In this document: in pieces, positions 11,730-24,189 of the stretch | Numbering within the stretch: the stretch's first letter is position 1 | How the letters are laid out: each line of letters starts with the position of its first letter | Assembly (NCBI GenBank): GCA_025526995.1 | Contig: JAHLKG010000024.1 | Coordinates: 425,925 to 489,924 of the forward strand | Length of the DNA: 64,000 nucleotides | From: Powellomyces hirtus | Lineage: Eukaryota > Chytridiomycota > Chytridiomycetes > Spizellomycetales > Powellomycetaceae | Direction: 5' to 3' | Position numbers and translations under genes: made by a program | Notes under the pieces: model-generated | Databases searched by the model: none | The model's input: only the letters and a program-made list of their open reading frames with translations | Told to the model about the DNA's origin: nothing

Positions 11730-13314
11730 ATGATTTCCACATTCACCGCGACCACCGTCCTGATGGCCGCCAGCATCAAGGCGGTTCATGCCGCATTGAC
11801 CATGCCCCCGCCTATTCCGACCACATGGCCGGCCAACGACCAAACCCAGATGATCACGGGTGCCCTTCTCACCGCCCCATTGGTTGCCGAGTAAGCACTG
11901 GATGACTTCCACCCACCAGTAACTCGTTCGACGTACTGACTCCTCACATTCTAGCGCTCTGGCCCACGTGCAAGAAACCGTCCCCGCTGCCCTCCTCAAC
12001 ATTCCCCCTTCCACCTTCATCTCGGGCTCCACGGTCACGTACACAGCTTCCGCAGCCGCAAACTGCTATTGGCCCGCCGGCCAGTGTACCCGCAACGCGG
12101 CCGTCGCCGGCTCATATGAAGCTGATATCGTCACATGTCCCGCAGCGAATGTGTGGGGTGTCACGTACGATGATGGACCGGTGAGTTCAATAGCTTCGTA
12201 TCTCCATCGTCGAGCTACCAAAAAGGCTTCTTCTGCTGACATAACTGCATGTATTCTCTTTCTCCATCTCAGACCAACAATGCAGCCCACGTCGCTGACA
12301 CCCAAGCCATCCGCACCGTTCTCGACAGCATGAACGCCAAAGCCACCTTCTTCGTTTGCGGCACCTCGGCCCAATCCAACCCGGCCCAGGTCCTTGCTTC
12401 CTACAATGCAGGGCACCAAATCGCGTCTCACACGTGGACCCACCACCCTTTGACCTCGTTGTCTAATGCGCAGGTTGTCGCGGAGCTCAAGGTATGTGAA
12501 ACAGAATGGCGAGGGAGTGGAGAGTAAATGTCTTGTGAGTTGAGCGTGGTTGTTGATGATCGTTTCGACGATTTTCTAGTATACCGAGGCAGCTATTTAC
12601 CAGATCACGGGCAAAGTGCCAACTCATTTCCGTCCTCCATACGGCGACATTGACGACAGTGAGTAACAACCCGCGATCTCCTTTAACTCTCTCCCCCCAT
12701 CACCGCCTCCTCCTTTTTCTCACATCCCAACTCTCTTCTTCTCAGGAATTCGCGCCATCGCCAGCGCCCTCGGATACCGCAACGTTCTCTGGGTTCCTTC
12801 GCGCGACACCCAAGACGCATCCGTAGCCCCATCCGCCGCCGGGTCCGCTTCTGCCCTGGCGACCGTGCGCACGTGGTTTGTTGCCCAACCCGGGTTCATT
12901 TCCCTCCAACACGACATTTCCACCTTCACGAGCCAGTTGGCTGTCGACATTTTGAACGCTATCAAGGCTACCCCGAATTTCCCGTTGACGCTCCAGAGTG
13001 TCGCGCAGTGCATGAATGTCCCGGCTTACTTTGGTGACGCTGGTACAACCGGATCAACATCCCGTGCAGTACCCACCGCGACCGCCACCTCCGCAACCGT
13101 GGCGGGGACATCAACGGCACGTGCAACGACAACCCCCGCCGGTGGGGCCTCTACTGCGCGTCCCGCGGGCACCACCACTACCACGTCGACCAAGCCCGCC
13201 TCGACCGCCAAGCCCACCGATATACCTATCGAGAGCAGCGGACAGAGCTTGTACTCGTACGTCTCGTCCCTCGTCGTTGCTGCTATAGTCGCACTGGGAT
13301 TGCCATTGGTGTAG
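11730..13314 (+). CDS. chitin deacetylase (CE4 polysaccharide deacetylase), probably GPI-anchored
   Basis: Expected to convert cell-wall chitin to chitosan at the outer membrane face. Five exons (11730-11890, 11955-12180, 12273-12491, 12580-12658, 12746-13314) give 417 residues. The N-terminus MISTFTATTVLMAASIKAVHA is signal-peptide-like. The NodB domain carries TYDDGP (124-129, catalytic base and metal aspartates), HTWTHHPLT (182-190, metal histidines), RPPYGD (220-225) and LQHD near the domain end. The segment normally holding the W-x-x-D-x-x-D-W motif reads LWVPSRDTQDA, so that motif is altered. A long Thr/Ser/Ala/Pro linker (about 345-395) precedes a C-terminal hydrophobic tail, as in fungal GPI-anchored deacetylases. 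Activity is inferred from the family. Confidence 0.93.
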
Positions 13315-15140
13315 CCCTTTAGTTAGGTAGAGGACGCACCACGGATCAGATAGGCAGTAGGGAGAAAAGACAGCTTTAGTTACTATTGAATTCGTGAGGA
13401 TGCGAAACAAAACACTCGAAATTATATAAAAGTGATACGCCTTCAAAACTTCCAACAACGCATTAGCAACTTGTGATAGCAACTGGTGACATGTGAGGAT
13501 GTGCAGCAAAACTTAAGAGATACGCCAAAAAGAATGTGATACGCCGTTTGGAAACTCTCGAAAACGCCTTCTGCCCAGCCTCGCAACACGCCTGCCAGAC
13601 GCTATTTCCAAGCTCTTCCCCCTCGTCCTCGGCAGCCTCTACTTTCTCCTCGCCCTCGTATATCTTCTCTTTCTTCACGCTGTTCTCTTCCTCCTTGTCA
13701 TCGTTGGCCTCCTCTTCCTTCACGCCCCCTGTCTCTTCTTGCTTGACCCTCTCATCCGCGTCTTCGGCATTGGAGGCAGGAACATCTCGCGCACGGAAAC
13801 AGGTACTTGGACCAGCAGCTGGGTGCCGGGGACTTTTCTCCCATGGCTCGTGGCCTAACCACTGTGGGGGATGCCAAACTTGACCTGTCACGCAGCACAG
13901 AAAGCAAAGAAAGATAGAATCCTATGCATCTCCTCAAGTTACAGATTTCATAATAAAACACATCGTGATTACCCCACAGCAGGTTGAATGCAAGCCCGCC
14001 GTGTCAACGGATGATGCAAACACAAAGATAAAAAAAATAAAAAAAAAATGCACATGAAGAAAAATTCATTATACATTACAATGTTGCAACTACCAAACCT
14101 TATCGGCCCGGAAGACTACATCAGCACCCACCTCGACCCACGACTGGCATGCCTATAAGACTTTTCTGAGGGCTCTCCGGCCGGACACCGACACGGCCGC
14201 GGCTGCGGCGAGAAAGAAAACTGAAAACACCACAACCCAATTGAAGGAATGGAAAGAAACATACGAAGGGTATTATACAGTGAGTGAGTGCGTGCTAGAA
14301 GTTGGGGATATGGAATTGCGAGAGCCACTATCGAGGTGGGCTGGGAGATGTACAGAGAACCGACATGCAAATGATGGCAGACTAGAGTCACTGCCACTGT
14401 GTTTTGTGAGTGAGCCTGGTACCCCTCTGGACGTTGGATGACCGCTCGACTTGCCACCTCACACGTCCGTCCGGAAGTTTCCACCCGTGATGTGATGCCC
14501 GTGGAAACTATCCGGACCATTCCTCGGAATGGAGAACCATTTGGCTGCCGGGCAACAATGCGGGCTCTTGCATTTCCTTTCTTCTAATTCTCGTTTGATT
14601 TTTACGAACCATCACTTTCTTTTCAGTTGTGTAGGGATCCGGAGCCTTTACGGCCGCGAAACGGCGGCAGATGGTGAGATGATGTTTTTACGTATCCTTT
14701 CGGTGACGTATCAACCTACCCTAATATGACGGTTCTTTTTGCCTTTTACCCCTAGGCCCGTAGTGATAAGGGTTTAGGTAGCCTTCACAACATTAGTACC
14801 TGTGCGCCTACCTTGGCCGCGGAACCTCGGGAACCTTCTCGGAACCGCCCTCGCCCTAAGAGTGAGGATGACGACAATGATATTGGAATCCAGCAGCGAT
14901 AAGGCTTCGGCCGCTCTGCGGTATGCGGGCGGATGGATATGAAGTATTTTAGATTGAAGAAATATGGCAGCCGCGCGTGCGGGGGAATGTGTACAAAAGA
15001 GTTTGGAGCGGGAGCCCTATTTGCGTACGGGCGACTGTGTACCATAGATTGTAGTATTGACGAATATGAAGCAACTTCTATCTTTTTCATTATCATGGAT
15101 GTGGGAAGGGGAGGGGGTCTGCCCTGATGCATGTCATTCC
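13315..15140. other. intergenic between converging genes
   Basis: 3' flank of the chitin deacetylase and of HRQ1. At 13540-13860 a skewed stretch gives a Glu/Lys-rich frame on the minus strand and a Leu/Phe-rich frame on the plus strand; neither has a convincing start, end or homologous domain. Poly-A-rich tracts lie near 14028-14050. The octamer GATACGCC occurs three times between 13430 and 13550. No gene is supported. Confidence 0.45.
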
Positions 15141-18100
15141 TCATCCCATTTTCTGAACACCTGCACTTGTGACTTTCAGGACAACCAGAGCTCCACCTTT
15201 GGTCAACGCCTCATTGTGTTCAGTGCAGGATGCCCGGTGTATACCTGCCCGAAAAAGAGAGAACACAAAGCATAAGTAACGAGACTGCATGGAGTTACAC
15301 TGTCCGTGTCGGTGCCCCTAGTCAGTACACATCTGCCTTCTTCTTTGGCACTTACAGCCAGGACACCCTGTCTCGCAGGGACAGTTTTCAACGACTTGTG
15401 CAGCGCGAATAAGGAGTTCGCCAACGTGTTTGAAGGCTTTGTAGGTTAGGGAGCCTTTGCCGGCTCCATCATACACAATGATTCTGGATGTCACAAAAAC
15501 AACGAAAACGCTACCATCAGAAATCACATCTCGTATCCAGGGGCGCGTCGGGCACGATCTTGCACATCAAAACTACTTTTGATTTTGTCTCTTGTCTTAC
15601 CTCGGTGGCCGTTTCCGCGTTGCAGAAGGATGCTTGCATTCGGTCCTAATATCTGTCTGTCCACCCCCGGCCGTGGGCATGGTGACGTACGATGGCACGA
15701 GGGAAATGAGGGCGTGGGACGCGGCGTGGATGCTGTACTCGACATTCAGATTAAACGAGCGAAGGGTTGAAATCGCTGCATCCGGGACTTTGATGAGGGA
15801 AGGGGGGAGGTAAAGAAGGAAGAAAGCAAACGTCAGATGGGAGAGAACGCCGTGGGGAGGGGGAAGGAAAGGTGCGTACTGTTCACCCAGAAACCGAATC
15901 GGTGCTTGACGATGGGTGGGTTTTCGATTCCTTCGACGGCTGCAATGCGTTGCTTGGTGCGCGGGTTGACTTTGAAGTATCCGAACACGATCGTCGTGAC
16001 TAGCATCATTTCGTTGGCACAAGAAAAAAAAAAACAAGAGAAAAGAAAACGAAATGAGCAAGTAGATTTCAGATCAAATCATCAGTACCCTGCACTTTTG
16101 CCTCTTTTTTTCCCCCTTTGTGCACAACGTACCTTTGATTTCGCCATAGTACACAAACAACGGCGACTCGGTGAATCTAGCGGGATCTCGCAGGGTGCGT
16201 GTTTCTACAGTCTTGACTGGATCCACATCGGTGTAATCGCGGGGGCGGGTGATGTACTCGACCAGCGTAGGTCTTACTTTTGCACACTTCTGGTCGCTGT
16301 TGACCTCAAATACGTGGTACGAGTTGCCCTGGTGCAAGAAGATGGATCCTTCGTAGAGGGTGAATGGTACTCGGGACGCTTCGAGCTGTTCAATGTCGCG
16401 GTGCGTTGTGACGTCGATGATCCGCCAAAAGTCTTCATCGATCGATCGGATGGCGATTTGCCGTGACGGGTGGGAGGTGTACTTTGCCTGTGCGAAATAT
16501 ATCTGGAACAGCAAGCACAAAGGAAAGAAATGTAAGAATAGAATAGTGTAGAAACGAAGGAGAACATTAAAAAAGATCAGTGCGAACTTCGAACTCAGCT
16601 TCGCCTGCCCCAATCCCTTTCGCTCACCTTCCACGTGGGGTCATATCTGAGGTATCGTGTACACAGACCCTCCAGACTCTCCCAATCTCCAAAGTACGGA
16701 GAGTCGCGCTCTAAATCTATGGGCCATTCGTAGGCGGCGCACTGCAGCTGGGCGTCGGTGATGAGTTCATTGGATAGTTCGACACCGACGGTTTCAACAG
16801 TAGCGTCGTAGAGCTCGTGGGGTGCGCCTGCGTAGAACTGGTCGAGCGGATTGTCCCCCTCGGCAACCAGTATGGAAATGGAATCGCGCTCGCGCCGACC
16901 CGCGCGGCCTGATTGTTGCCGGTAGGAGGCGAGATTGAAAGGGAAGCCCAGATGTATGACGGCGTCGAGTGAGCCGATGTCGACGCCTAGTTCTAGGGCG
17001 TTGGTCGCCACGATACAGAGCAAATCCCCGCGGAACATTTTCCGTTCGATCTCGCGGCGGTCTTCAGGCGTGTAGCCGCCTCGGTACGACATAACTTTGG
17101 GGACCAGACTGGGTGCTCTCTCCCTCAGAAACGTCTGCATCTCTTTTGTCAGAATCTCGCACATCTGCCGAACCTAGTTTCAAGTAAAGCCAGTATATTC
17201 AGCAGATTTTCCAGGATGTTGAATCGCCGGAGATCAGTTTAGTACCTTTGCGAAACAAATAGTTCTCACTCCGCGATCCATCAAGTACGAGACAAGCCGG
17301 ACGGCGTCTTCTAAGGAACTGCATCGTCCCTGACTTGGCCGTTTCGGATCTTTCAACGGCGGGTTCCAGATGAGATGGAGTTTGCGACCGGTGGGTGCAC
17401 CATCGACGTCGACGACACGGATGGCCGATGCGGGAAGACCAAAGAAGTTCGCCATGTTCTGAGAGATAATCAACGATGATTTTGAGAAGAGCTGGCACGA
17501 TCAAAGAAAATGCAGTTTGATCACTCACTTCAGCGGGATTTGCGACAGTTGCAGAACAGCTGACGAACGCCACTTGATCGTTCCCAAGTAGGTGGCACAT
17601 CCGTCTCAATCTCCGCATGATCATCGCGCAATGGGATCCAAAGGCGCCAGAGTAATAATGGAGTTCATCGACAATCACGAATCTCAGCTTTTCCAACCAC
17701 GTTTTCCACTGCTTATAGCCGGGGAGGATGGAGAGATGGACCATGTCCGGATTGGTGAATATGATGCTCGCGTTTTGACGGATGTAGTCGCGCGTAGTGC
17801 CGTGGAGAGGCGTGTCACCATCGTAAGTATCAACGTGCACGTGATTGAGGTGGGTGCTGTGCGAAAGAATGGAGGTGAGGGCGCGTTTTTGATCTTGGGC
17901 AAGGGCCTGGCAATCAGAAAGATTGGAGTTAGGTGAAAACGGAGACCGATTTTACAATGTAGTAAACGTACTTTTGTAGGGAAGATAAACATGGCGCGGA
18001 CTTGCAAGTCGGTCTCCAACGCCCGAAGAACTGGCAGCTGATAAATCAGGGATTTGCCACTACAGCGATAGTCATCATAAATCTCGCCATACGAAGAAAG

Positions 18101-19979
18101 TCGGCAAACGACTGGCTTCAGGATTCCTCACCTCGATGTAGAAGTACTCACGATGACATTGTATCCACTCTCCAACGCGTTGATAGCCTGTGCCTGATGA
18201 GTATATAATTCCTCGATTCCGCTCGATCCCTTGATCGCGTTCGTGAGGTTATCCGACAGCGGTTGATCGAGCTTCCCATGGGCGGGAACCTGCGCCTCGT
18301 CAACGCGCAGCGCATGCTCTCCTATCTGGCCGCGATAAGACGGATCTTGCTTGAGAGCTTCGAGAAGATCGATGAGATCGGTAGGCCGGTCGAGATCAGC
18401 TTCCAACGATTCCTCATTTGTTGACGTTGCGGTCCCGGTTGGTTCAGTTTCAGCCCACAGTTTCCCTGGTTGGACTGGAACCGCTTGCAGAGCGAGCTCT
18501 CGGAGCTTTTCAATTGGGTCTTCGCTCTGCAGACGAAGTCATGTGAGGAACTAGTACAGAACAGCAGAACGGGACACCACCAACGCTGGACAGTCTGGGA
18601 GGACACTCACGTTCGCGGCTGCGGCAGCAACAAAATTGATCATGAACTCGCGGAAATTCCGGTTTCTCCGTTCAACCAGCACCGGGATGGATGCTGTCCC
18701 AATGGACGGTCCAATTTGATCCGCAAGTGAAAGTTCTCTCCAACCCGTAGTTTGTCCATTCGTGTCCAGCATTCTACGTACAACTGTTATGAGTGATGAC
18801 CGCGTGGCAATGTAGTCCCACCACAAAGGCATCGCGCTCACCTTTTCTTGCCTTTGACTTGTATCGGTCTGGCGTCTCTGAATTCGATGACCAGAGCGTG
18901 CCGCTGGTGTTGCGGATCTTCCGGATCAATCATGTCCCGCACAGTACCGTCCTGGAGATCCATTCGCTCCGCCCAATACAGGACTATCAAATTGGGGGAG
19001 ATGGCGCGCACGGCTCCGAGATCCGACAATGTCAACTTTCTGACACGCGGGGGGGGGGGGGGGGGAAGAAGGACGATTGCTTAGTGGGATTTACAAGAAA
19101 GATAAAGAAATCACATTGTCATTTTCTTCAGAGATGAACATATCTCCCCGGGACTTTCTCCAGGCTCGCTCACCTTCCGCTGAGTCTCTGCACTGACCGT
19201 TTGAGTCCCTCAAACGTACAGACAATCTGCCGCTGCACCTGACAAAACGAATGAACGGTATTCAAGCATCGAAACTGGTGTTCGAGATCCTTAAGGAACG
19301 GTGGGAAATCGTCTGGCAAATCTTGTTCCTTTGTCTGTTCTTTTGCTTTTCTGGATCTTGATCGTTTGAGAGGAGGAGTGGGCGCTACGTTGAATTCTGG
19401 TTCTGGCGTGGGTTCTGAAGAAGTATTGGCGACGGAGGCAGATGCAGCGCCGGCGGCCGTGGCGGCTTTGCCAGAGTTGATGAGACCAACGACTTGGCAA
19501 CGCGTCAAATGACCTTTGTAACCCTGCTTGGTTTTGAGTGTTTTGCCGCAGACGCATCGGAAGACAGGTCGGGTGTCTGCGGGTGAAGCAGAAGATGCGG
19601 AGGCGACGGGTTGCGTAAGGCTGTCAGGGGTTTCCGCAACGTCAACGAAATCGCTATCATCAGGGCTGTTTCCTTCGCCTGGTGCATCAGGCGCGGGAAG
19701 AGGTGTAGAGGGTCCTGGTAGCTGCACATGGGTATCATCAATAAGCAAGGCGCCGCCACTGACTGTATCTGCCACCGTTGTTGTGCGAGACAGCAAAAGG
19801 TTGCGGTGCGTGATAAATGCAGTGATGTCAGAGTCGGCTGTCCTTTGCCTCTTCTGAATGAGAACTCTTTTTGACAAGGCAAATCCACCAGTGTCTTCTT
19901 CTCTGGGCTCATCTTTGATGGCTATGGCTATGGGGATATTTGTTTGTGAGGATAATGGCGGTGATAACCGAGGAGGCAT
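15141..19979 (-). CDS. HRQ1: RecQ4-like 3'-5' DNA helicase HRQ1
   Basis: Nuclear superfamily 2 helicase; the family acts in interstrand-crosslink repair and telomere maintenance. Thirteen exons: 19979-19174, 19039-18842, 18773-18611, 18526-18132, 18059-17972, 17906-17529, 17458-17246, 17173-16628, 16502-16133, 15999-15880, 15787-15601, 15483-15356 and 15244-15141. Every phase fits, giving 1231 residues. The N-terminal 268 residues include a Cys/His segment (FRCVCGKTLKTKQGYKGHL) and the HRQ1-type motif LNTVHSFCQVQRQIV. Helicase motifs: STSTSSGKS (motif I, about 515-525), DELH (630-633), SCSAT, and QQSGRAGRRERDS (motif VI). The C-terminal MZB/DUF1998 domain has HAASHAL, DIRTECK, IVYDGAGKGS and the zinc cysteines CPC, GCPGC and ASC. 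Intron 1 holds a run of 17 G on the plus strand, which reads as its pyrimidine tract. It is divergent from the carrier gene at 20735. Confidence 0.95.
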
Positions 19980-20734
19980 TGTGGGCTCAAGTTTCGGTTG
20001 GAATGGGACGCGACGGCGGTGGCTGCAACGCAGGGATAAAGAGGAGGAGTGTTACCAAGGCGTATGAGACTATAAATGAATAAACTAGATCGGCGTGCAC
20101 AGTAAAACAAAAAAAAGGAGCTGGAGAAAACTTGTGGAGCACCTACCAGCGGAGGAAGAAAGCGAGTAAATATACAATAATTTAGACAAACAGATGTACA
20201 AGAAAGGAATATGAGTGTTCAAGGCGCCCAGGAAATGCTATTTCTCCTGCATAGTTACGGAAAATACAAGTACAGATAGAAGATGTCCCGAGTTCAATCC
20301 AAAAAAAAAAAGAACGTTGTGAAAAAGTGGGAAAGAGCCATGTGTGCATGGGTGGCTGTGCGTTTGCGTTAACCTTTCCTGCGCGACTGCTGAGTCAGCC
20401 CTTTCTCTAAAGTCATTCTCTCATCGTATCGTCGACGTCGATGTTGGACTTTCAAAAGAGCGTGTTGCCCATTGCTGGAATCTTCGCCTGGCGCTTGCTT
20501 TTTTTTTTAGTGTCGACGTGCATAACATGGGCCGCAGTGATACATCAATCAACCACAAACCGTCTCATTGAACATTCATCCCAATACATAGCCATAATCC
20601 GACACTCAGCAACGCCCATCATAGACTTCCTTTATCTATAATTGTCTAACTTAACATTCCATCTCCGACGCACACTCGCGAAACACCGACCTCTCCCTCG
20701 ACACCTCACCTCTTTCTCGCCAAATCTACAAATC
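19980..20734. promoter_or_regulatory. shared divergent promoter region (HRQ1 / mitochondrial carrier)
   Basis: A 755-base spacer between two start codons that point away from each other, so both promoters must lie here. Poly-A/T tracts occur near 20108-20120 and 20300-20312, and a pyrimidine-rich stretch leads into the carrier ATG. No specific factor site can be named from sequence alone. Confidence 0.55.
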
Positions 20735-23004
20735 ATGTCAGTCACTGGAGCAACAACACCGCAACTGGCTATTCCTGGCCTGTATCCTCAGCGCGGAAAA
20801 CCGAGAGCCCTCGGCGCTTTCGAAAGTTTCACGATGTCGGCATTGGCCCCTGCTGGTAAGCATGACAAGTTACTCGACGTGGGGTTTGAGGCGTGAGTGT
20901 AGAGGAAACAGAGCGAGGCGATGGGGCAGCTGGGGTTGCGCATGGCAAACAAGTGCGTTTCTCGGACAGGAGTGATGAGGTCATTCTCGTCCAATTACCT
21001 GTCGGGAGTGAGGTGCACACCCTTGCTTTTCTGCCCAGCGGTGCAGCGTGCGTCTTTTATAAGTGGAGATAGGAGATGTTGTCCCACTTGACCAAGTTTT
21101 GGCGGATTTGGGTCAGAGTCCACCCAGACGCGTTTCTAGTCAGATTGGGAAACGTTCTTACCGATTGCACTTGACAAGCAAAGCGCGCTCCTCGTGGCGT
21201 TGTTCTTTGTCGTTCTTTGTCAAAATCTTCCATCTTTCTGAATTTCGCTCACCTTTACGCATGTTCACTCTAGTCGCCGTCGTATTCACAAATCCATTCG
21301 ACACCGCAAAGTACGTCTGCTTCGAGCCAGTCGATCTTGTATTGACAGAGGACTGACGTTGCTACCAGGGTTCGACTGCAATTACAGGGCGAACGAATGC
21401 GAAACGCCAAGGCAGGAGCCTCTGGTCCTGGCGGAGCCGCGGCTGCGGACGCTGTATATAAAAACAGTTTCGACTGCCTCCACAAGATTTACGTGAACGA
21501 GGGAGTAAAGGGGCTCCAAAAGGGTCTCACTCCGGCTATCTTCCGCGAAGGTTCGAAAAACCTGTTCCGAATCGTGAGTTGAGGGACCGACCAGCATTCA
21601 TCACACTTCGCTGTCTAAATGCTCACACCTCGTCTACGCTAATGTTCAGGGCATGTTTGATCCTATCTTAACCATGATGCACGATCCATCACAAGGTAAA
21701 CCGCCGGCATGGAAACGCATGGTGGCAGGATCACTTTGCGGAGTCATGGGCGCGGTCAGCTGCAATCCTTTTGAGCTAGTGAAGACAAGGTGTGTGATGT
21801 GGCCAAGCGGCGCTGGCCGGACACGTATTGCGCTTCGGTTGCGCTTTGAAGGACCATCGTGGCTGACAGTCTGTCTTTTCCTCCATATTAGATTACAATC
21901 TTCGTCAAAATCAAAGATAGCCGTTGGACATCAGCACAAGTATGATCTCGTTTTGTGCAATCCTCACTTCTGTGTCGGCCTTTGCTGATTTAGATCGCGC
22001 TCTTGTTTAGCTACACGGGGACCTGGAACGCTCTCACGACAATTTACAAGCAGGATGGTCTCCGCGGACTATATCGAGGCGCTGTACTCAGCATGGGGCG
22101 ATCTGTATTTGGATCTGGATCCAATCTCGCCGCCTATTCCATGATGAAAGACTATCTCATCACTGAGCGGAAGTGGAAGGACAACGCGTGGCTGGACATG
22201 GTTTGCGGGATGGCGTCGGGTGTCGTGAGTTGGTAAGCGAAAGGCATTGGGTTCTTTTTGTGAAGAAAAAAGCAGGTGTTGATGTCTCTTTTTTTCATTG
22301 TGGGTTTTCTTCTGCCTCATGTAGCATATGCATGAACCCAATTGACGTGACACGGACGCGATACTACAATCAGCCGTACGAGAACGGAAAGGGTGTCTTG
22401 TACTCCAACGGCTTTGACGCAATAAAGAAGATCGCCAAGAACGAAGGGCCGACAGCGTTCTACAAGGGGTTCATTACACATTTCTTCCGCATTGGACCAC
22501 ATTTCTGCCGTGAGTTTGACGATCTGTCCACCAATTATCTTCGCGCTTCCGCTTTGGTCTACTTTTCCGCGTCTTTGTGACATGATGTTCTAATTTCTTC
22601 CTTACGTTTCTTTTCAGTGACGTTCGTGTTTTTGGGTATCCTCCGACGAGGCTGCACGGATTTCTACGGCTATCTTGACATGCGAGACTCGTTCTCGTCG
22701 TTTGACAAGGACGGCAACGGCGTGCTGGACGAAGTAGAGCTCCGAGACGCGCTTCATAAGGTTGTCGAAAGCCGTGGTGAAGGCGGTTACGAAGCGATGG
22801 TGAGAGAAATGAATGGATACGGAGCTTGACGAAATGCACGGATTCTCATGATTACCTGTCCTTGTGCGTTAGATTGATTTGTATGCGAACCGCATCCTCC
22901 AACAAGCTGATGAGGATCATGACCACGCCATCAGCAGCAAAGAGTACCCCGCCATGATCAAAGAAGTCACTGCGATTGTTGGGGAAAGGCGGACCAAACG
23001 ATGA
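20735..23004 (+). CDS. OAC1-like mitochondrial carrier with C-terminal EF-hand pair
   Basis: Inner-membrane transporter of the SLC25 family, closest in features to oxaloacetate/SLC25A34-35-type carriers. Nine exons (20735-20855, 21274-21310, 21369-21573, 21650-21789, 21892-21939, 22011-22232, 22325-22509, 22618-22799, 22873-23004) give 423 residues. The three carrier signatures are visible: NPFDTAKVR, NPFELVKTR and NPIDVTRTR. Between them are OAC1-like blocks such as GLQKGL, NYTGTWN and YKGFITHFFRIGPH. The carrier ends near residue 325. About 100 extra residues follow, with a canonical EF-hand loop (349-360, DKDGNGVLDEVE) and a second (393-404, DEDHDHAISSKE, His in place of the usual Gly). 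Known calcium-regulated carriers have EF-hands at the N-terminus; here they are at the C-terminus. Both termini of SLC25 carriers face the intermembrane space. The substrate is inferred. Confidence 0.9.
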
Positions 23005-23338
23005 TCAGCAGTCACTGTGACATTGTTCACATCAACAACGTTCTGAGGAGGACCTGCGGCAAACGGACTGTTCTGGAAAAGCAACATAAATGGGGCATCC
23101 GGGAGCGGCGTGTGAGGTGGAGGGTGGAATAGGACGGTGATACCGGGGCGGGGCGGGGCGGGCAAACTAAAGCCCCTTTGTTGTTTCCTCTTGAAGTTTG
23201 TGTGTGTGTGGTTTTGCTTTTTTTTTTTTTTTACGCATCTTCTAGAGACTTATATATGAGACTAATATTTTGTTCATTGGTTGTTGTTGCATTTGTGTCG
23301 CATCGTTGAGGCTGCTTCTCAAACCCAGGATCGCACAC
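23005..23338. other. spacer between converging genes
   Basis: 3' flank of the carrier and of the DUF1115 gene. It contains a GGGGCGGGGCGGGGC-type G/C tract near 23147-23161 and a run of T at 23218-23232. No gene or RNA was recognised. Confidence 0.5.
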
Positions 23339-23900
23339 TTAGTCTTCCCTCGCAAACCCCAACGCAGTTCTAACCCATATTTCCTCCTTCTCGCCACCTG
23401 TTATTCCGCGCTGCCTCGCACACATGACAACATGCCGCGTCTTTTCCACCTCTACTAGCCTGGCATCCTCGAACTCGATACTCCATTCCTCCGTAATCCC
23501 ATTCAACCTCACGCTTTGCCACTTCATTCTCTTGACGCGTTTGGCAAACTCGGCAGCCGTGGCCAGCTGAGGAGAAGAGACGAGGAGGATGCCGGGATAC
23601 CCGCGACGGTAGACGCCGTGGAGACCCAGTTCCCGCGCGTGTGTTGAGAGCAGACCGATTTTTTTGCGGGAGAGGAGGTGATGGAATGTTAGCAGGGCGA
23701 GTGGCATGAATTCTGGGAGAGAGAATTGTCAAATGGAAATGATGCGCCGTGGCACTGGTAGCTTTTGTCTCTCGGTAATGATGAGGCTTACTGACTGGCC
23801 TTATCGACCGTTTGTTAATGTGGAGTTTGATGTCGATATTGTTGACCGTCAATTCAGTGAAAAAAGAAACACCAACAGCGATGGACGGCGTCGGGGAGAC
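23339..23900 (-). CDS. DUF1115 (Prp3 C-terminal-like) domain protein, 3' part
   Basis: The last exon, 23712-23339 (stop at 23339), reads KFMPLALLTFHHLLSRKKIG and continues with THARELGLHGVYRRGYPGIL and KRVKRMKWQSVRLN. This matches the layout of the DUF1115 domain found at the C-terminus of RWDD2-type proteins, where a basic helix is followed by GxPGIxxV and a conserved W. An upstream exon ends at 23792 with a GTAAGC donor and carries ELTVNNIDIKLHINKRSIRPV. Its own 5' border near 23900 and the N-terminal part of the gene (an RWD domain would be expected) could not be placed, because the region further upstream is occupied by other open frames. Function unknown. Confidence 0.55.
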
Positions 23901-24189
23901 CGCGTGCGCACTTCTTTCTCTCCTGTCACTTTTCGTCTCGTCTCATCTCGTCTCATATACAAAGGTACATCCATCCATCTTGTACCATACCCGTCGCTCT
24001 CGTTCGTTCACTTCGACCTTGTTTTGTATCAGATCATCTCTCGGCGCAGCTGCTCATTCCCAGAGCTCAGGAAATAAAGCATCATCGGTTCCCCTACGCA
24101 GAAGCCCAATAAGTTTGTCTAGGCTATAGTAGCTTCGTGTCAGTTGTCAAATTATTCTGCTCATCAGTATTGTTTGCCTCGCGTTTCAG

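Noticed and set aside
13463..13891. Glu/Lys-rich minus-strand frame and overlapping Leu/Phe-rich plus-strand frame
   Set aside because: Each is the mirror of the other's biased composition. Neither has a supported start, a domain, or splice sites that extend it.
19049..19065. Run of 17 G
   Set aside because: It lies in HRQ1 intron 1 and reads as the pyrimidine tract before the acceptor on the minus strand, so no separate feature is needed. Its length may be a sequencing artefact.
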